A stretch of 64,000 nucleotides of DNA from positions 1 to 64,000 of the forward strand of contig CAVYNA010000005.1 in NCBI GenBank assembly GCA_963769765.1, given 5' to 3'. Position numbers and translations under genes: made by a program. The notes below the pieces were generated by a model. The model searched no databases. It saw only the letters and a list, made by a program, of their open reading frames with translations, and had not been told where the DNA came from. This stretch comes from Bog-756 sp963769765 (GTDB lineage: Bacteria; Actinomycetota; Acidimicrobiia; Acidimicrobiales; RAAP-2). This document shows positions 34,976-43,498 of the stretch, in pieces (the first letter of the stretch is position 1; every line of letters starts with the position of its first letter).

Positions 34976-36081
34976 TCGATCACCTCGTCATCGTTGCGTG
35001 CGATCGTGATGACACCTTCCGCGTCGAGCTCGCGGGTCGTCCGCACCACCTCGGCCTGCGCAGCGTCCACCTGCGACGTGCGGATCGTGCCGAGCACCTC
35101 GAGTTCCTCGTCGAGATTCTGGGCGGCGCGCTCGGTGAGGTTCGTGCGCAGGCGCTGCATGGTGTCGTCGTCGAGCTGGGCTCCCTTGAGCGCGACGGCG
35201 AGGGTCGAAGGCGGGACCCGCCGGAAGATCTGCTGGAGCGACCGGTCCTCGAGGGCGAGCACGTCGTCGAACGTGAAGAGGTTGGCCCGGATCTGCTCGA
35301 CGAGCGCGCTGTCGATCTGCTCGAGCTCGCCGAGGATCTGGCGCTCCGTCGAACGGTCCGAGTGGTTGAGGATCTCGGCGATGGCGGCCGCCCCGCCGGC
35401 GACCGTGGTCGCGGTGACGGCGTGGAGGCTCTGCAGCTTGGCCTCGATGAGCGAGGTGGTCTGGCGGACCGCCGCCGGGTCGACGCGGTCGAGTTGTGCG
35501 ATCCGGCGGGCGACCTTGGTCCGGAACTCGCTCGGCAGCTCGGACATGAACCGGGCCGCGTCCTCCGGACGCATGTAGGCGAAGAGCACGGCGACCGTCT
35601 GGGGCTGCTGCTCGGAGAGGATACCGGCCACTTGGCGCGGGTCGGCGTTGCCCATCGAGGAGAGCGAGCCGACCGAGGAGCGCGACTCCATCTTCTCGAC
35701 CACCTCTTCGGCCCGTGCCTGACCGAGCCGCTCCTCGAGGAACTGGCGGGCGAGCTCGACCCCGCCCTGGTTGACCAGGCTCGACTCGCGGATCCTGCCG
35801 ACGAACTCGGAGAGGACCGCCACGACCGTCTCCGCGTCGAGCTGGGGCAAGTTGGCGATCTCCGTCGTCACCGCGATCGCATCCGCGTCGGACATCTCCT
35901 GGAGGATCGGGTTGGCCGCCTTGGGGCCGAGCTGTGCGATCACGACGGCCACCTTCTGGCGATTGGTGAGCGCGACACTCGGCGCGGAGCCCGCGGATTC
36001 CGCCGGCGTCGCCGCGTCGGCGCCCGACAGGACCTCCCGCGGGTCGATCACGCCGACCACGGTGTCGGCGAGGCTCGTCAC
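34972..36081 (-). CDS. fliG: flagellar motor switch protein FliG
   Basis: FliG, 369 residues, the C-ring protein that couples MS ring to stators. It has the N-domain (NRQKVAVVIAQLGPKAANPILQEM), the middle domain with the EHPQ-like motif here as SEQQPQTVAVLFAYM, and the C-terminal torque domain (MFTFDD-like FTFDDVLALEDRSLQQIFRRV and LAVALKGA). It is longer at the N-terminus by about 35 residues than the standard 330-340. It overlaps fliF and fliH by 4 bp. Confidence 0.95.
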   Translation of the reverse strand: MTSLADTVVGVIDPREVLSGADAATPAESAGSAPSVALTNRQKVAVVIAQLGPKAANPILQEMSDADAIAVTTEIANLPQLDAETVVAVLSEFVGRIRESSLVNQGGVELARQFLEERLGQARAEEVVEKMESRSSVGSLSSMGNADPRQVAGILSEQQPQTVAVLFAYMRPEDAARFMSELPSEFRTKVARRIAQLDRVDPAAVRQTTSLIEAKLQSLHAVTATTVAGGAAAIAEILNHSDRSTERQILGELEQIDSALVEQIRANLFTFDDVLALEDRSLQQIFRRVPPSTLAVALKGAQLDDDTMQRLRTNLTERAAQNLDEELEVLGTIRTSQVDAAQAEVVRTTRELDAEGVITIARNDDEVIE

Positions 36082-37700
36082 GGTGCGAGCGCCCGCTGGT
36101 CAGTGCCCTGGCGGTCCTCGGCCCACATGCGCAACAGGCGCGCCGCCTCGTTCGGGCGCTGGCCGATGAAGTCGTTGACCTGGGCGAGGACCGCGTCCGG
36201 CCCGATCTCGAGGACGGGCACGTTCCGGTAGGCAGGGAGCTCCCCGGTCGGGTCTTCGTCGTCCATCACCGGGATCATCGGCGGCATCCCGCCCTGGCTG
36301 AGCTCACCGAGCGGGACCTCCTGGTAGAGGGGACCGCGGCGACTCGAGGCGCGGCGCAAGAAGAAGAGCATCCCGGCGATGAGGAGGACCAGCGCCGCCA
36401 CCTCGGGCGCCTTGGTCATGATCGAGCTCTGCCCCGAGGCCGCAGCGGCGCCGGACGCTGCGCCACCGTTGGCGGCGAATGGCAGCGACGAGACGACGAG
36501 CTGGTCGCCGTTGGCGGTGCTGAGCCCGGCCGCCGCCGTCACGAGCGAGCTGATCTGGCTCGCCGGGACCTTCTTCGTCGCAGACGAGTTCAACAGCACC
36601 GCGACCGAGGTCTTCTCGACCTGACCGGGCGCCTGGTTGACCGTCTGGGTCACCTGGCCGACCGCGTTGGTGATCTGCGAGCTGGTCGACGAGTAGGTGC
36701 CGTTGCCGCCGGTCGAGGTCACCGGCTGGCTCGCGCCGAGAACTCCCGAAGGTGGCGTGCCCGTCCCGGAGAAGGAGTTGTTCGAGGTCGACTGCCCGGT
36801 TGCCGCGGTCACCGGCTGTCCCTGCGGATTGGTCTGGATGCCGTTGGTCGTGGTCTGGGTCTGGTTGAAATTGAGCAGCGCATGGACCTGGACGGCGGCG
36901 TTGCCCTGACCGACCACGTGACCGAGCATGGCCGTGATCGACGCGGCGAGGGCTGCGTCGTACGAATTGGTCTGCTCGTTGTTCGACGACCCGGACATCC
37001 CGCCGCTGTCACCGGGTGCGGTGAGCACGTCACCGTGGTTGTCGACGACCGTCACGTCGGACGCCGAGAGCCCCGGTGTCGCCGAAGCCGCGAGGTGCAC
37101 GATGGCGGCGACCTGGCCCGAGGAGAGGACTGTGCCCGGCGAGAGGTTGACCAGCACCGAGGCGGTGGTCGGGGTCTGGTTGCCGATCGCGAAGTCGCTC
37201 TGCTGTGGCACGACGAGGTTGACCTGTGCGGTCTGCACGCCCTGGATCGATTCGATGGTCTGGGCGAGCTGGCCCTCGAGCGCCTGTTGGTACTCGACCT
37301 GCTGGACGAACTGCGACGTCGTGATGCCGCTCTTCTCGAGGTTGGAGAAGCCGACGTTGCCCGACTGCGGCAGGCCCTGCTGGGCGAGCGCGACCCGCTC
37401 TTGATCGACCTGTGCCGCGGGCACGAGGACCGTGCTCCCGCCGTTGGCGAGTTGGAAGGGGATCTTCTGACTGGTGAGCTGCTGTGTGATCGCGCCCGCG
37501 TCGGAGGCGGAGAGGTTGGTGAAGAGCGGCTGGTAGCTCGGCTGGGATTCCGCGCCCATGAACCAGACGACCCCCACCACCAGCGCAACCGCCGCGATCG
37601 CGGTCATCACCTTCTGCCCCAGCGTGAAGCCGCCGAGGATGGTGCCGAGATGACCCCGGGCGGTCAGCAAGGAGTCGCGTGGTGAGGGCAGCAGCGCCAC
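36078..37700 (-). CDS. fliF: flagellar MS-ring protein FliF
   Basis: FliF, 540 residues. It has an N-terminal membrane helix (MTAIAAVALVVGVVWFM), ring-building motifs YQPLFTNLSASDAGAI, VGFSNLEKSGITTSQFVQQV and YQQALEGQLAQTI, a Gln/Thr/Ser-rich periplasmic stretch, and the second helix (VAALVLLIAGMLFFLRRA) followed by the FliG-binding tail. It forms the base on which rod and C-ring assemble. It follows fliE after 2 bp. Confidence 0.96.
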   Translation of the reverse strand: MALLPSPRDSLLTARGHLGTILGGFTLGQKVMTAIAAVALVVGVVWFMGAESQPSYQPLFTNLSASDAGAITQQLTSQKIPFQLANGGSTVLVPAAQVDQERVALAQQGLPQSGNVGFSNLEKSGITTSQFVQQVEYQQALEGQLAQTIESIQGVQTAQVNLVVPQQSDFAIGNQTPTTASVLVNLSPGTVLSSGQVAAIVHLAASATPGLSASDVTVVDNHGDVLTAPGDSGGMSGSSNNEQTNSYDAALAASITAMLGHVVGQGNAAVQVHALLNFNQTQTTTNGIQTNPQGQPVTAATGQSTSNNSFSGTGTPPSGVLGASQPVTSTGGNGTYSSTSSQITNAVGQVTQTVNQAPGQVEKTSVAVLLNSSATKKVPASQISSLVTAAAGLSTANGDQLVVSSLPFAANGGAASGAAAASGQSSIMTKAPEVAALVLLIAGMLFFLRRASSRRGPLYQEVPLGELSQGGMPPMIPVMDDEDPTGELPAYRNVPVLEIGPDAVLAQVNDFIGQRPNEAARLLRMWAEDRQGTDQRALAP

Positions 37701-37702
37701 GT

Positions 37703-38092
37703 TCAGGCCTGCATGTTCATGATGGTCGTGAATGCGGTGACCGCCTTGTCACGGACCGCGGTGACCAGCTGGGTCTGGAGGCTGGCCTCGGTCGACGCGA
37801 CGGTGACGTCGGCGATGCTGGCATTGCCGGTGGCCGCCTGGAGGGAGAGGTTGGTCGCGGTCTGCTGGGTCGTGTTGAGCGAGTCGAGCGCGCTCCCGAG
37901 CATGTTTGCGAATGAGCCGCCCGACGATCCAGCGGGTGCGGATCCCTGGATGCCGACGGCGGAACCGGCGGATCCCGCGGCACCTGCGGCACCCGACGAA
38001 GCGGCCTGGGCTGCCGGGGCGGCAGCGAACTGGGTGGCGGCCTGTGCGACCGCGGCGCCGACCGATGGGATGGAGGGAATGGCGGGAATCAC
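37703..38092 (-). CDS. fliE: flagellar MS-ring/rod junction protein FliE
   Basis: FliE, 129 residues. The N-terminal 60 residues are Ala/Gly-rich. The conserved C-terminal half (FANMLGSALDSLNTTQQTA, then VASTEASLQTQLVTAVRDKAVTAF and IMNMQ) identifies it. GTG 38092 lies 1 base after the flgC stop; the longer frame is unlikely. Confidence 0.93.
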   Translation of the reverse strand: MIPAIPSIPSVGAAVAQAATQFAAAPAAQAASSGAAGAAGSAGSAVGIQGSAPAGSSGGSFANMLGSALDSLNTTQQTATNLSLQAATGNASIADVTVASTEASLQTQLVTAVRDKAVTAFTTIMNMQA

Positions 38093-38093
38093 G

Positions 38094-38504
38094 TCAGGCC
38101 TTGATGGAGAGGATCGCCTGGTACGCGGTGGTCGCGTGGCTGAGCACCTGGGCATTGGCCTGGTAGGAGGTCTGCGACTGGACGAGGTTGACCATCTGGC
38201 TGCCGAGGTCGACCACCGGGTAGGCGACCTCGCCCTGTGCGTTGGCCGCAGGGTTGGTCGGGTCGTAGGCGAGGTGCCCCTGCGCGGGCCCGAGCACGAT
38301 CGACTGGACCCTGACCCCCTGCCCCTCGGTGTTGGGTGGGCTGCCAGGTTCGACCTGGGCGGCCGCGTCGACGTACTGGGCCTGGTAGACGGGCTGGCCC
38401 GGCGTCACCGCGTCGTTCATGTTGGCCACGTTGCCCCCGATCGTGTCGATCCACGCCTGGTCGACGGTGGCTCCCGATCCGGCGATGTCGATCGCTTCCC
38501 ACAT
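38094..38504 (-). CDS. flgC: flagellar proximal rod protein FlgC
   Basis: FlgC, 136 residues. The N-terminus (IDIAGSGATVDQAWIDTIGGN) and the C-terminal rod motif (VDLGSQMVNLVQSQTSYQANAQ) fit. The middle has the FlgC-type YDPTNPAANAQGEVAYPVVD segment. It follows flgB after 8 bp. Confidence 0.93.
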   Translation of the reverse strand: MWEAIDIAGSGATVDQAWIDTIGGNVANMNDAVTPGQPVYQAQYVDAAAQVEPGSPPNTEGQGVRVQSIVLGPAQGHLAYDPTNPAANAQGEVAYPVVDLGSQMVNLVQSQTSYQANAQVLSHATTAYQAILSIKA

Positions 38505-38512
38505 GGCGGCTC

Positions 38513-38851
38513 CTATCCGGTGATCGCGTTCGACAGAACGCTGAACTGGGCATTGAGGGCGTTGACGACGGTCTGGTTCTGCAGGTTGTTCTCCTGCATG
38601 AGAGTCATCTCGGTGGGCAACGAGACGTTGTTGCCGTTGGCCCCCGAGGCCAGGCCCTCGGGCACGACGGTGGCGCTGGCGGACCCCCCGTCTTGGAGCG
38701 CGTTCGCGAGGGACGACTCGAACGTCACCTGGTCGGCCTGAAAGCCGGGCGTATTCGCGTTCGCGATGTTGTTGGCGATGGTCTGTTGCTGGTTGACGAC
38801 GGCGTCCAGCGCGAACTGCAGGACCCCGATCGCCTCGGTGGCATCGGCCAC
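38513..38851 (-). CDS. flgB: flagellar proximal rod protein FlgB
   Basis: FlgB, 112 residues, with the rod motif LDAVVNQQQTIANNIANANT-PGF and C-terminal LMQENNLQNQTVVNALNAQF. I chose GTG 38851 because GAGGAGG sits 5 bases upstream and the residues before it are atypical; ATG 38875 is the alternative. It is the first gene of the flgB-flgC-fliE-fliF-fliG-fliH-fliI-fliJ-hydrolase-fliK-flgD-flgE unit. Confidence 0.9.
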   Translation of the reverse strand: MADATEAIGVLQFALDAVVNQQQTIANNIANANTPGFQADQVTFESSLANALQDGGSASATVVPEGLASGANGNNVSLPTEMTLMQENNLQNQTVVNALNAQFSVLSNAITG

Positions 38852-38924
38852 GGCGCCCTCCTCGACGTGAGACATGGAGTGGCGGCCGTCCTGGCCACGA
38901 GCGAGCAGTCCTTGCTCGTCGACT

Positions 38925-38953
38925 ACTACGTCCCCACCCTCGTCAAAGTTGAG
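38925..38953 (-). promoter_or_regulatory. sigma-28-like promoter of the flgB-to-flgE unit
   Basis: Minus strand: CTCAAC at 38953-38948, 15-base spacer, GACGTAGT at 38932-38925. Predicted start about 38918, giving a leader of about 65 bases before the GTG at 38851. Confidence 0.75.
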
Positions 38954-38974
38954 GGGTCCGAGAACGGCGTGGGA

Positions 38975-39250
38975 TCACGCGTGTCGGTCGACGAATCTCG
39001 CGTCGGGTCGCGCGACGAGGTAGGGGCTCGGTCGAGAGCGGACGATCTCGGTCATCCGGTGCACGACCTCGGCGGCGAGGAGGTCATAGCCGGCTCCGAG
39101 CTCGGCGGCCTGGTGGGAGAAGTGCTCGGGGAACGGGACGGTCGGCGCCTCGGGGGCGCGCGGGATCGCGGCGCCCGCCTGGACCGCGGCGCGGGAGGCC
39201 GCGAGGTGGTCCTCCGCCTCGGCGAGGTACTCAGCCCACGTGCGCGACAC
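38975..39250 (-). CDS. small protein after fliS (FliT position), unknown
   Basis: A 91-residue protein (MSRTWAEYLAEAEDHL, then SHQAAELGAGYDLLAAEVVHRM), mostly helical. GTG 39250 lies inside the end of fliS (20-bp overlap), so the two are coupled. FliT, the FliD chaperone, often occupies this place, and the size fits, but there is no sequence motif I can assign. Confidence 0.6.
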   Translation of the reverse strand: MSRTWAEYLAEAEDHLAASRAAVQAGAAIPRAPEAPTVPFPEHFSHQAAELGAGYDLLAAEVVHRMTEIVRSRPSPYLVARPDARFVDRHA

Positions 39251-39632
39251 GTTCGACCTGCTCGGGATTGGCGACCGCGGTGCGCCACGCCTCGCGCAAC
39301 GGTGCGACGATCGTCCGGCACTCGCGGATCTTGGTCTGGTCCTTCGTCATGTTGGCGTCGACCAGAGTCCGTGTCAGGAAGTCGTAGAGCGCCAGCAGCT
39401 CGTGGCCGCCGACGAACCGGTCCGGCTCGAGGCTGTGGCGCAGCACGCCCACGATCTGGAGCGCGTGCTGGATGGTCGTGTTCGCGAGGAAGAAGTCGCA
39501 AGTCTCGATCGCCTTGTCGGCGACGTCGATATCGGCCGCGAGTCGGTCGTAGAGCATGACGATGAGCTGGGGACCGGCCGCGGTCTGGACGGCGTTGTTC
39601 TGGTACATCGCGGCAGGATTTCGGGGAGGCAC
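39231..39632 (-). CDS. fliS: flagellin export chaperone FliS
   Basis: FliS, 133 residues, with the family N-terminus YQNNAVQTAAGPQLIVMLYDRL and following amphipathic helices (ALQIVGVLRHSL, LYDFLTRTLVDANM). It keeps flagellin unfolded before export. It lies 7 bp after fliD. Confidence 0.93.
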   Translation of the reverse strand: MPPRNPAAMYQNNAVQTAAGPQLIVMLYDRLAADIDVADKAIETCDFFLANTTIQHALQIVGVLRHSLEPDRFVGGHELLALYDFLTRTLVDANMTKDQTKIRECRTIVAPLREAWRTAVANPEQVERVAHVG

Positions 39633-39639
39633 GAGTGGA

Positions 39640-42193
39640 TCAGCCTCCCAGCGTGCCCGTGCCGGTATTCGTCGTCCCCGTCGAACCCGATGAACCCGAT
39701 GACTGCGACGTCGATCCTGAGGCCGCGTTGGCGAGCGCCGTGAGGAACGCGCTCTGGGACTTGAGCTGGGAGAGCGACGCCTCCAGGGCGGTGAACTCTG
39801 CGGTGAGGGCAGCCTGCTGAGTGGCGACGAGCTGCTGTTGCATGGCGACCTCGCTGTTGACCTCCGTCAGTGTGCCCTGAAGTCCGGTGATGGTGAGCGG
39901 AACCATGCCGTTCGGTCCGAGCGAGGTGACCTTTGCCACGTTGGCGAGGCTCTGCGCGAAGCCGGGCGCGTAGGTGACCGTGCCGAGGCTCGTGGACGCG
40001 GTGATTCCCGGGGTCGTGATCAACAGGGTCAGCCCGTTGGCGGGATCGCTCCCGCCGGGGAGGCTCAGGATCTGCCCCGAGCCGGTCGCAGCCTGCCCGT
40101 CGATCGTGCCGGCCACGTCGGTTCCTGTGAAGGTGGTACCCGCCCCAGTGAGGCCCAGCTGGTCAGCGCCCGACGCCGCGACCGGTGAAGGTCTGGGCCG
40201 ACCCGTAGGCCGCGGACGCGAGCTGGACCTGGTAGGAGCCGGCCGTTCCGACGAGGGCGGCCGATGTGCCGATGCCCGCGTTGGCGAGCGCGGCGTTGAG
40301 CCCGTTGATGACCGAGGACACACTCTCCCCGGCAGTCGCCGCGTACGTGGCGGTGCTCGAGCCGGAGGTGACGGTGTACGTCTCGGCAGAGGCGAGCGTG
40401 GTGGTCGGCGCCGCCCAGGTAGCCGATCCGGTGTCGACCGCCTGGGACGCCGACTGGGAGATGGTCACTGCGTAGGTGCCAGGCGTCGTGTTGTCGGTGG
40501 CGCCGGCCACGCTGACCTGGCCTGCATAGGTCGGAGAGGCCGGGGCGAAAGTGCCACCTTCCGTGAACATCGCCTGCACGCCGGATGGGTTCTTCGCATA
40601 GGCGGCGAGGAAGGCGGTCTGGTTGAAGGTGACCGTCCCCTGGCTCGTGATGGCGAGGCCGGCAGCCTCGCCGGTGGTCCCGTCGCCGCCCGCAGCGGAG
40701 CTGCCGACCGCGTGCCCGACGATGGCGAGCACCTGCTGCGCGAGCGAGGTCAACTGCCACTGGCCGTTGAGCGGGCCGGCCGTCTTGGACTTCGAGTCGT
40801 AGGCCGTGTCGGTCGAGATCGTCGAGAGCACCTGGTTCGCGGCGGACACCAGGGCCTGGACGTTGCTCACCATGCTCGTCGCATCCGGTACCACGCTGAT
40901 GGTCACCGGCGCCGAGCTCACCTGGGCGAGCTTGATGGTGATGCCCGGCAGCAAGCCGGTCATCGAGTTGGACGCCGAGGTCACCTGGTAGCCGCCCGTA
41001 CCACCGAGGGACACGGTCGCGTCCTGTGCGGCGGTGGTGGTGTTGAGCACGCCGAGCCCAGACGTCGCGAACGCCTGCGTGTCGACGGTGGTCGCGCCCG
41101 TCGTGCCGGTCGCGTTGGAGGAGAGGTCGAGGGCGTAGGCATTGGTGCCGACCTGGAGTGCGTTGGCGGTGACACCGAGGCCGGCGCCGTTGATGGCCGA
41201 GACCACCGAGGCAAGCGAGCCGTCCCCCACCGACAGATTGGTGGCGGTCATCGACCCGAGCGAGAGAGGGCCGGAGAGATTCGCGGTGATGGTGCCGCCA
41301 CCCGAGGTCGCGAGCGTGACCGCGGTGGTACCGGATCCCGCGATGTTGGTCACGGTCGTGGCGACGCCGTCGACGCTCACCACGCCGTCGGTGCCGGTAA
41401 CCGGACCGCCGGCTGCGATGCCGATGGTGCCGAGCGCCGAGCCGCCGGTGACCTGCAGCGTGGCGGTCGATCCCTGCTGGGTGGTCGAGATCGAGAGCAG
41501 GCCGCCGCTCCCGACCTTCGCCGTGAGTGTGCCGCCGGCTGCCTGGGTGATCGCCTGTGCCAACTGGGAGGAGGTGTAGGTGCCGAGCGCGAGGACGATC
41601 ACCTGGCTCGTCCCGCCGACGGTCACGTCGATCTGGTTGTTGGCCGAGGTGATGGTCACGGTGCCCGAGAGGGGCGTGGTGGAGCTGACCGTCGCGCCGC
41701 TCGAGGCCTGGGTCACGTCGATGGTGTGTGCGCCCGCGGCGAGACCGGTGCTCCCGCCGAACGAGTCGATCCCGAGGGCAGCCCCGCCGGTCCCGATGAG
41801 GAGGTCGCCCGACGCCACGATGTCGCTCGTCGCGGCCACCGTCCCGGCGGAGATCTGGGTCGAGCCGGTCGCGAGCTGGTCGACCGCGAGGGTGACCGTG
41901 CCCGCCTGGGCACCGGAGGTCACGGTGGCGGTCGCGACCGAGCTGTCGGTCGAGCTCGCGGAGAACGCCTGGTCGAAGGCGGACGGCACGGCGAGGGCAT
42001 CGGCCGCCTGCTGGAGGGAGAGGAGCTGGCTGTTGATCGCCTGGTAGTCGGAGATCTGGCCGCTGACCGTCGAGGCCTGTGCCTTGAGCGCGTTGAGCGG
42101 CTGTTCGTAGACCGCCATCTCTGCGTTGATGATCGCCTGGGTGTTGAGCCCTGAGACCAGGCCGTTGAAGCTCACGGGTCCGATGTTCGACAT
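39640..42193 (-). pseudogene. fliD: flagellar filament cap protein FliD, apparently frameshifted
   Basis: The N-terminal part from ATG 42193 (MSNIGPVSFNGLVSGLNTQAI, then a long Thr/Ala/Gly-rich repeat region of beta-type modules) runs in one frame and stops at 40163. The conserved C-terminal part (GADQLGLTGAGTTFTGTDVAG, TYAPGFAQSLANVAK, then coiled-coil VAMQQQLVATQQAALTAEFTALE) continues in another frame to 39640. Deleting one G near plus-strand 40180-40186 joins them (...QTFT-VAASGADQLGL...). Joined length is about 850 residues, larger than usual (450-650). FliD caps the filament and is needed for flagellin polymerisation, so a sequence error is possible. A GAGGAGG lies 12 bases before the ATG. 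Confidence 0.8.
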
Positions 42194-42239
42194 GAGCTGG
42201 CTCACCTCCTCACTCGGGTGCAGCGCCGTCGGTCCGGAC

Positions 42240-42268
42240 GCTCCCGGGCGGTCTTGCCGCCCGGGAGC
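42240..42268 (-). terminator. strong hairpin between fliC and fliD
   Basis: GCTCCCGGGCGG at 42240-42251 pairs perfectly with CCGCCCGGGAGC at 42257-42268 around a 5-base loop. On the minus strand it follows flagellin by about 57 bases and precedes fliD, so it probably limits read-through from the highly expressed flagellin gene. Confidence 0.7.
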
Positions 42269-42298
42269 ACCCGTCCCGGCGAATGTCTCCTGTCGTCA

Positions 42299-42318
42299 GC
42301 CCCGGGAGGATCCGGGGC
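42299..42318 (-). terminator. second hairpin just after fliC
   Basis: GCCCCGG at 42299-42305 pairs with CCGGGGC at 42312-42318 around a 6-base loop, 7 bases beyond the flagellin stop codon. With the stronger hairpin downstream it makes a tandem terminator or 3'-end stabiliser. Confidence 0.55.
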
Positions 42319-42325
42319 GGGACGA

Positions 42326-43162
42326 CTACGGCAGGAGCTTGAGGGCCAACGCGGGCAGCTGCTCGGCCTGGGCGAGGATCGCCACGCCCGACTGCTCGAG
42401 GATCTGCTGGCTGGTGTAGGTCGCCGTCGCCTGCGCAACGTTGACGTCCACCAGGTTCGCATGGGCCGCTTGGATGTTCTCCTGTGCCGTGGTCAGGTTG
42501 GAAGCCAGCGCCTGAATTCCGTTCTGGCTCGCGCCGACGTTGGCAGCCTGGCCGGCGACCGTGGAGATCGCGGCCTGCACCGCGGTCATGGCCGCCTCGG
42601 CCGCCGCGACGGTTCCGATGCTCACCGCAGCGGCGTTCACTGCGAGCAGCGTCGAGGTCGAACCGGCGATGGTCACGATGACCTGGTCGTTGGCACTGTT
42701 GTACGGACCGACCTGGAACGTCTCGCCGGCGTAGGTCCCACCCAGCAACGGGGTGGTGCCGTACGTCGTGCTGTTGGCGATCTGGTCGAGCTGCGCCTGA
42801 AGTGAGGCGAACTCGGCCTGCGACGCCGCAAGCGTGGACGCGTCCTGCACGCCGCCGTTGGCGGCCGCAGTGGCAAGGGTGTTCATGGTCTGAAGCACGG
42901 ATGCTTCCTGGTTGAGGGCGCCCTGGGCCGTCTGGAGGACCGACACTGCGTCCTGCGCGTTGGAGATGGCCTGGCCGTACCCGTTGGACTGCTCTTGGAG
43001 GTACTGCCCAGCCACATATCCCGCAGGATTGTCAGCGGCGGTCTGAATCCTCAGACCCGACGACAGCTGCGAGACAGCCATCTGCACTGAGGCGCTGGTG
43101 GCGTCCAGGTTGTTGTAGGCCTGGACGGCCGTGATGTTGTCGTTGATCAGAAGTCCCGACAT
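42326..43162 (-). CDS. fliC: flagellin
   Basis: Flagellin, 278 residues, short for the family. The N-terminal D0/D1 (LLINDNITAVQAYNNLDATS, SQLSSGLRIQTAADNPAGY, SNAQDAVSVLQTAQGAL) and C-terminal D1/D0 (NLVDVNVAQATATYTSQQIL, AILAQAEQLPALALKLL) are conserved. The middle is a small beta segment (about residues 135-195). It has a strong ribosome site AGGAAGGA 9 bases before the ATG, its own sigma-28-like promoter and two leader hairpins. Ser and Thr are abundant in the central part, giving possible glycosylation sites. The gene lies opposite and divergent from fliA. Confidence 0.96.
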   Translation of the reverse strand: MSGLLINDNITAVQAYNNLDATSASVQMAVSQLSSGLRIQTAADNPAGYVAGQYLQEQSNGYGQAISNAQDAVSVLQTAQGALNQEASVLQTMNTLATAAANGGVQDASTLAASQAEFASLQAQLDQIANSTTYGTTPLLGGTYAGETFQVGPYNSANDQVIVTIAGSTSTLLAVNAAAVSIGTVAAAEAAMTAVQAAISTVAGQAANVGASQNGIQALASNLTTAQENIQAAHANLVDVNVAQATATYTSQQILEQSGVAILAQAEQLPALALKLLP

Positions 43163-43189
43163 TGTTCGTTGTCCTTCCTATGACAGTGG

Positions 43190-43209
43190 CCCGCTCAACT
43201 GGGAGCGGG
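43190..43209 (-). promoter_or_regulatory. second hairpin in the flagellin leader
   Basis: CCCGCTC at 43190-43196 pairs with GAGCGGG at 43203-43209 around a 6-base loop (CCAGTT on the mRNA). It lies directly next to the CsrA-type hairpin and about 10 bases before the ribosome site. Confidence 0.6.
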
Positions 43210-43225
43210 GGAGCATCCATGCTCC
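43210..43225 (-). promoter_or_regulatory. flagellin leader hairpin with AUGGAU loop (candidate CsrA site)
   Basis: On the mRNA, GGAGC pairs with GCUCC and exposes the hexaloop AUGGAU, the form CsrA prefers (GGA in a short hairpin loop). It begins within 2-3 bases of the predicted transcription start. A second GGA pair (AGGAAGGA) forms the ribosome site, so CsrA could bridge both and block translation. Confidence 0.6.
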
Positions 43226-43233
43226 AACCCCCT

Positions 43234-43262
43234 CTTACGACCCGTTGGACGGCAAACTTTAG
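43234..43262 (-). promoter_or_regulatory. sigma-28-like flagellin promoter
   Basis: Minus strand: CTAAAGTTT at 43262-43254, then GTCGTAAG at 43241-43234, with 15 bases between CTAAAG and the -10. TAAAGTTT equals the classic sigma-28 -35 element. Predicted start about 43227, leader about 65 bases. Confidence 0.82.
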
Positions 43263-43498
43263 GGAGGTACGCGATTTCCGCAGGTATCGCGCGCCGCTCC
43301 ACGCGTCGTCGGGACGTCGATTGCCGTGCCCGCAATCGATCCTTTCGCGGAGCTTCCTCCGGGCCCCGGACTCGGCGAGCAGGCGCGCAATGCGGAAATC
43401 GTTGTAATCGGAAGTGGCCACCGGTACATTTGCCCGGGTTCACCTTGTTTGGCGGGCGCCGGACTTGGATCGGCAGTATCCGACGTAGAGGGAGGGCG

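Noticed and set aside
34783..36231. 482-codon plus-strand frame opposite fliG and fliH
   Set aside because: His/Asp/Arg-rich shadow. fliG and fliH motifs on the other strand are unambiguous.
39974..42154. Long open frame of 726 codons on the plus strand
   Set aside because: It is antisense to fliD, with Arg/Gly/Asp-rich composition typical of GC-rich shadow frames, and has no domain.
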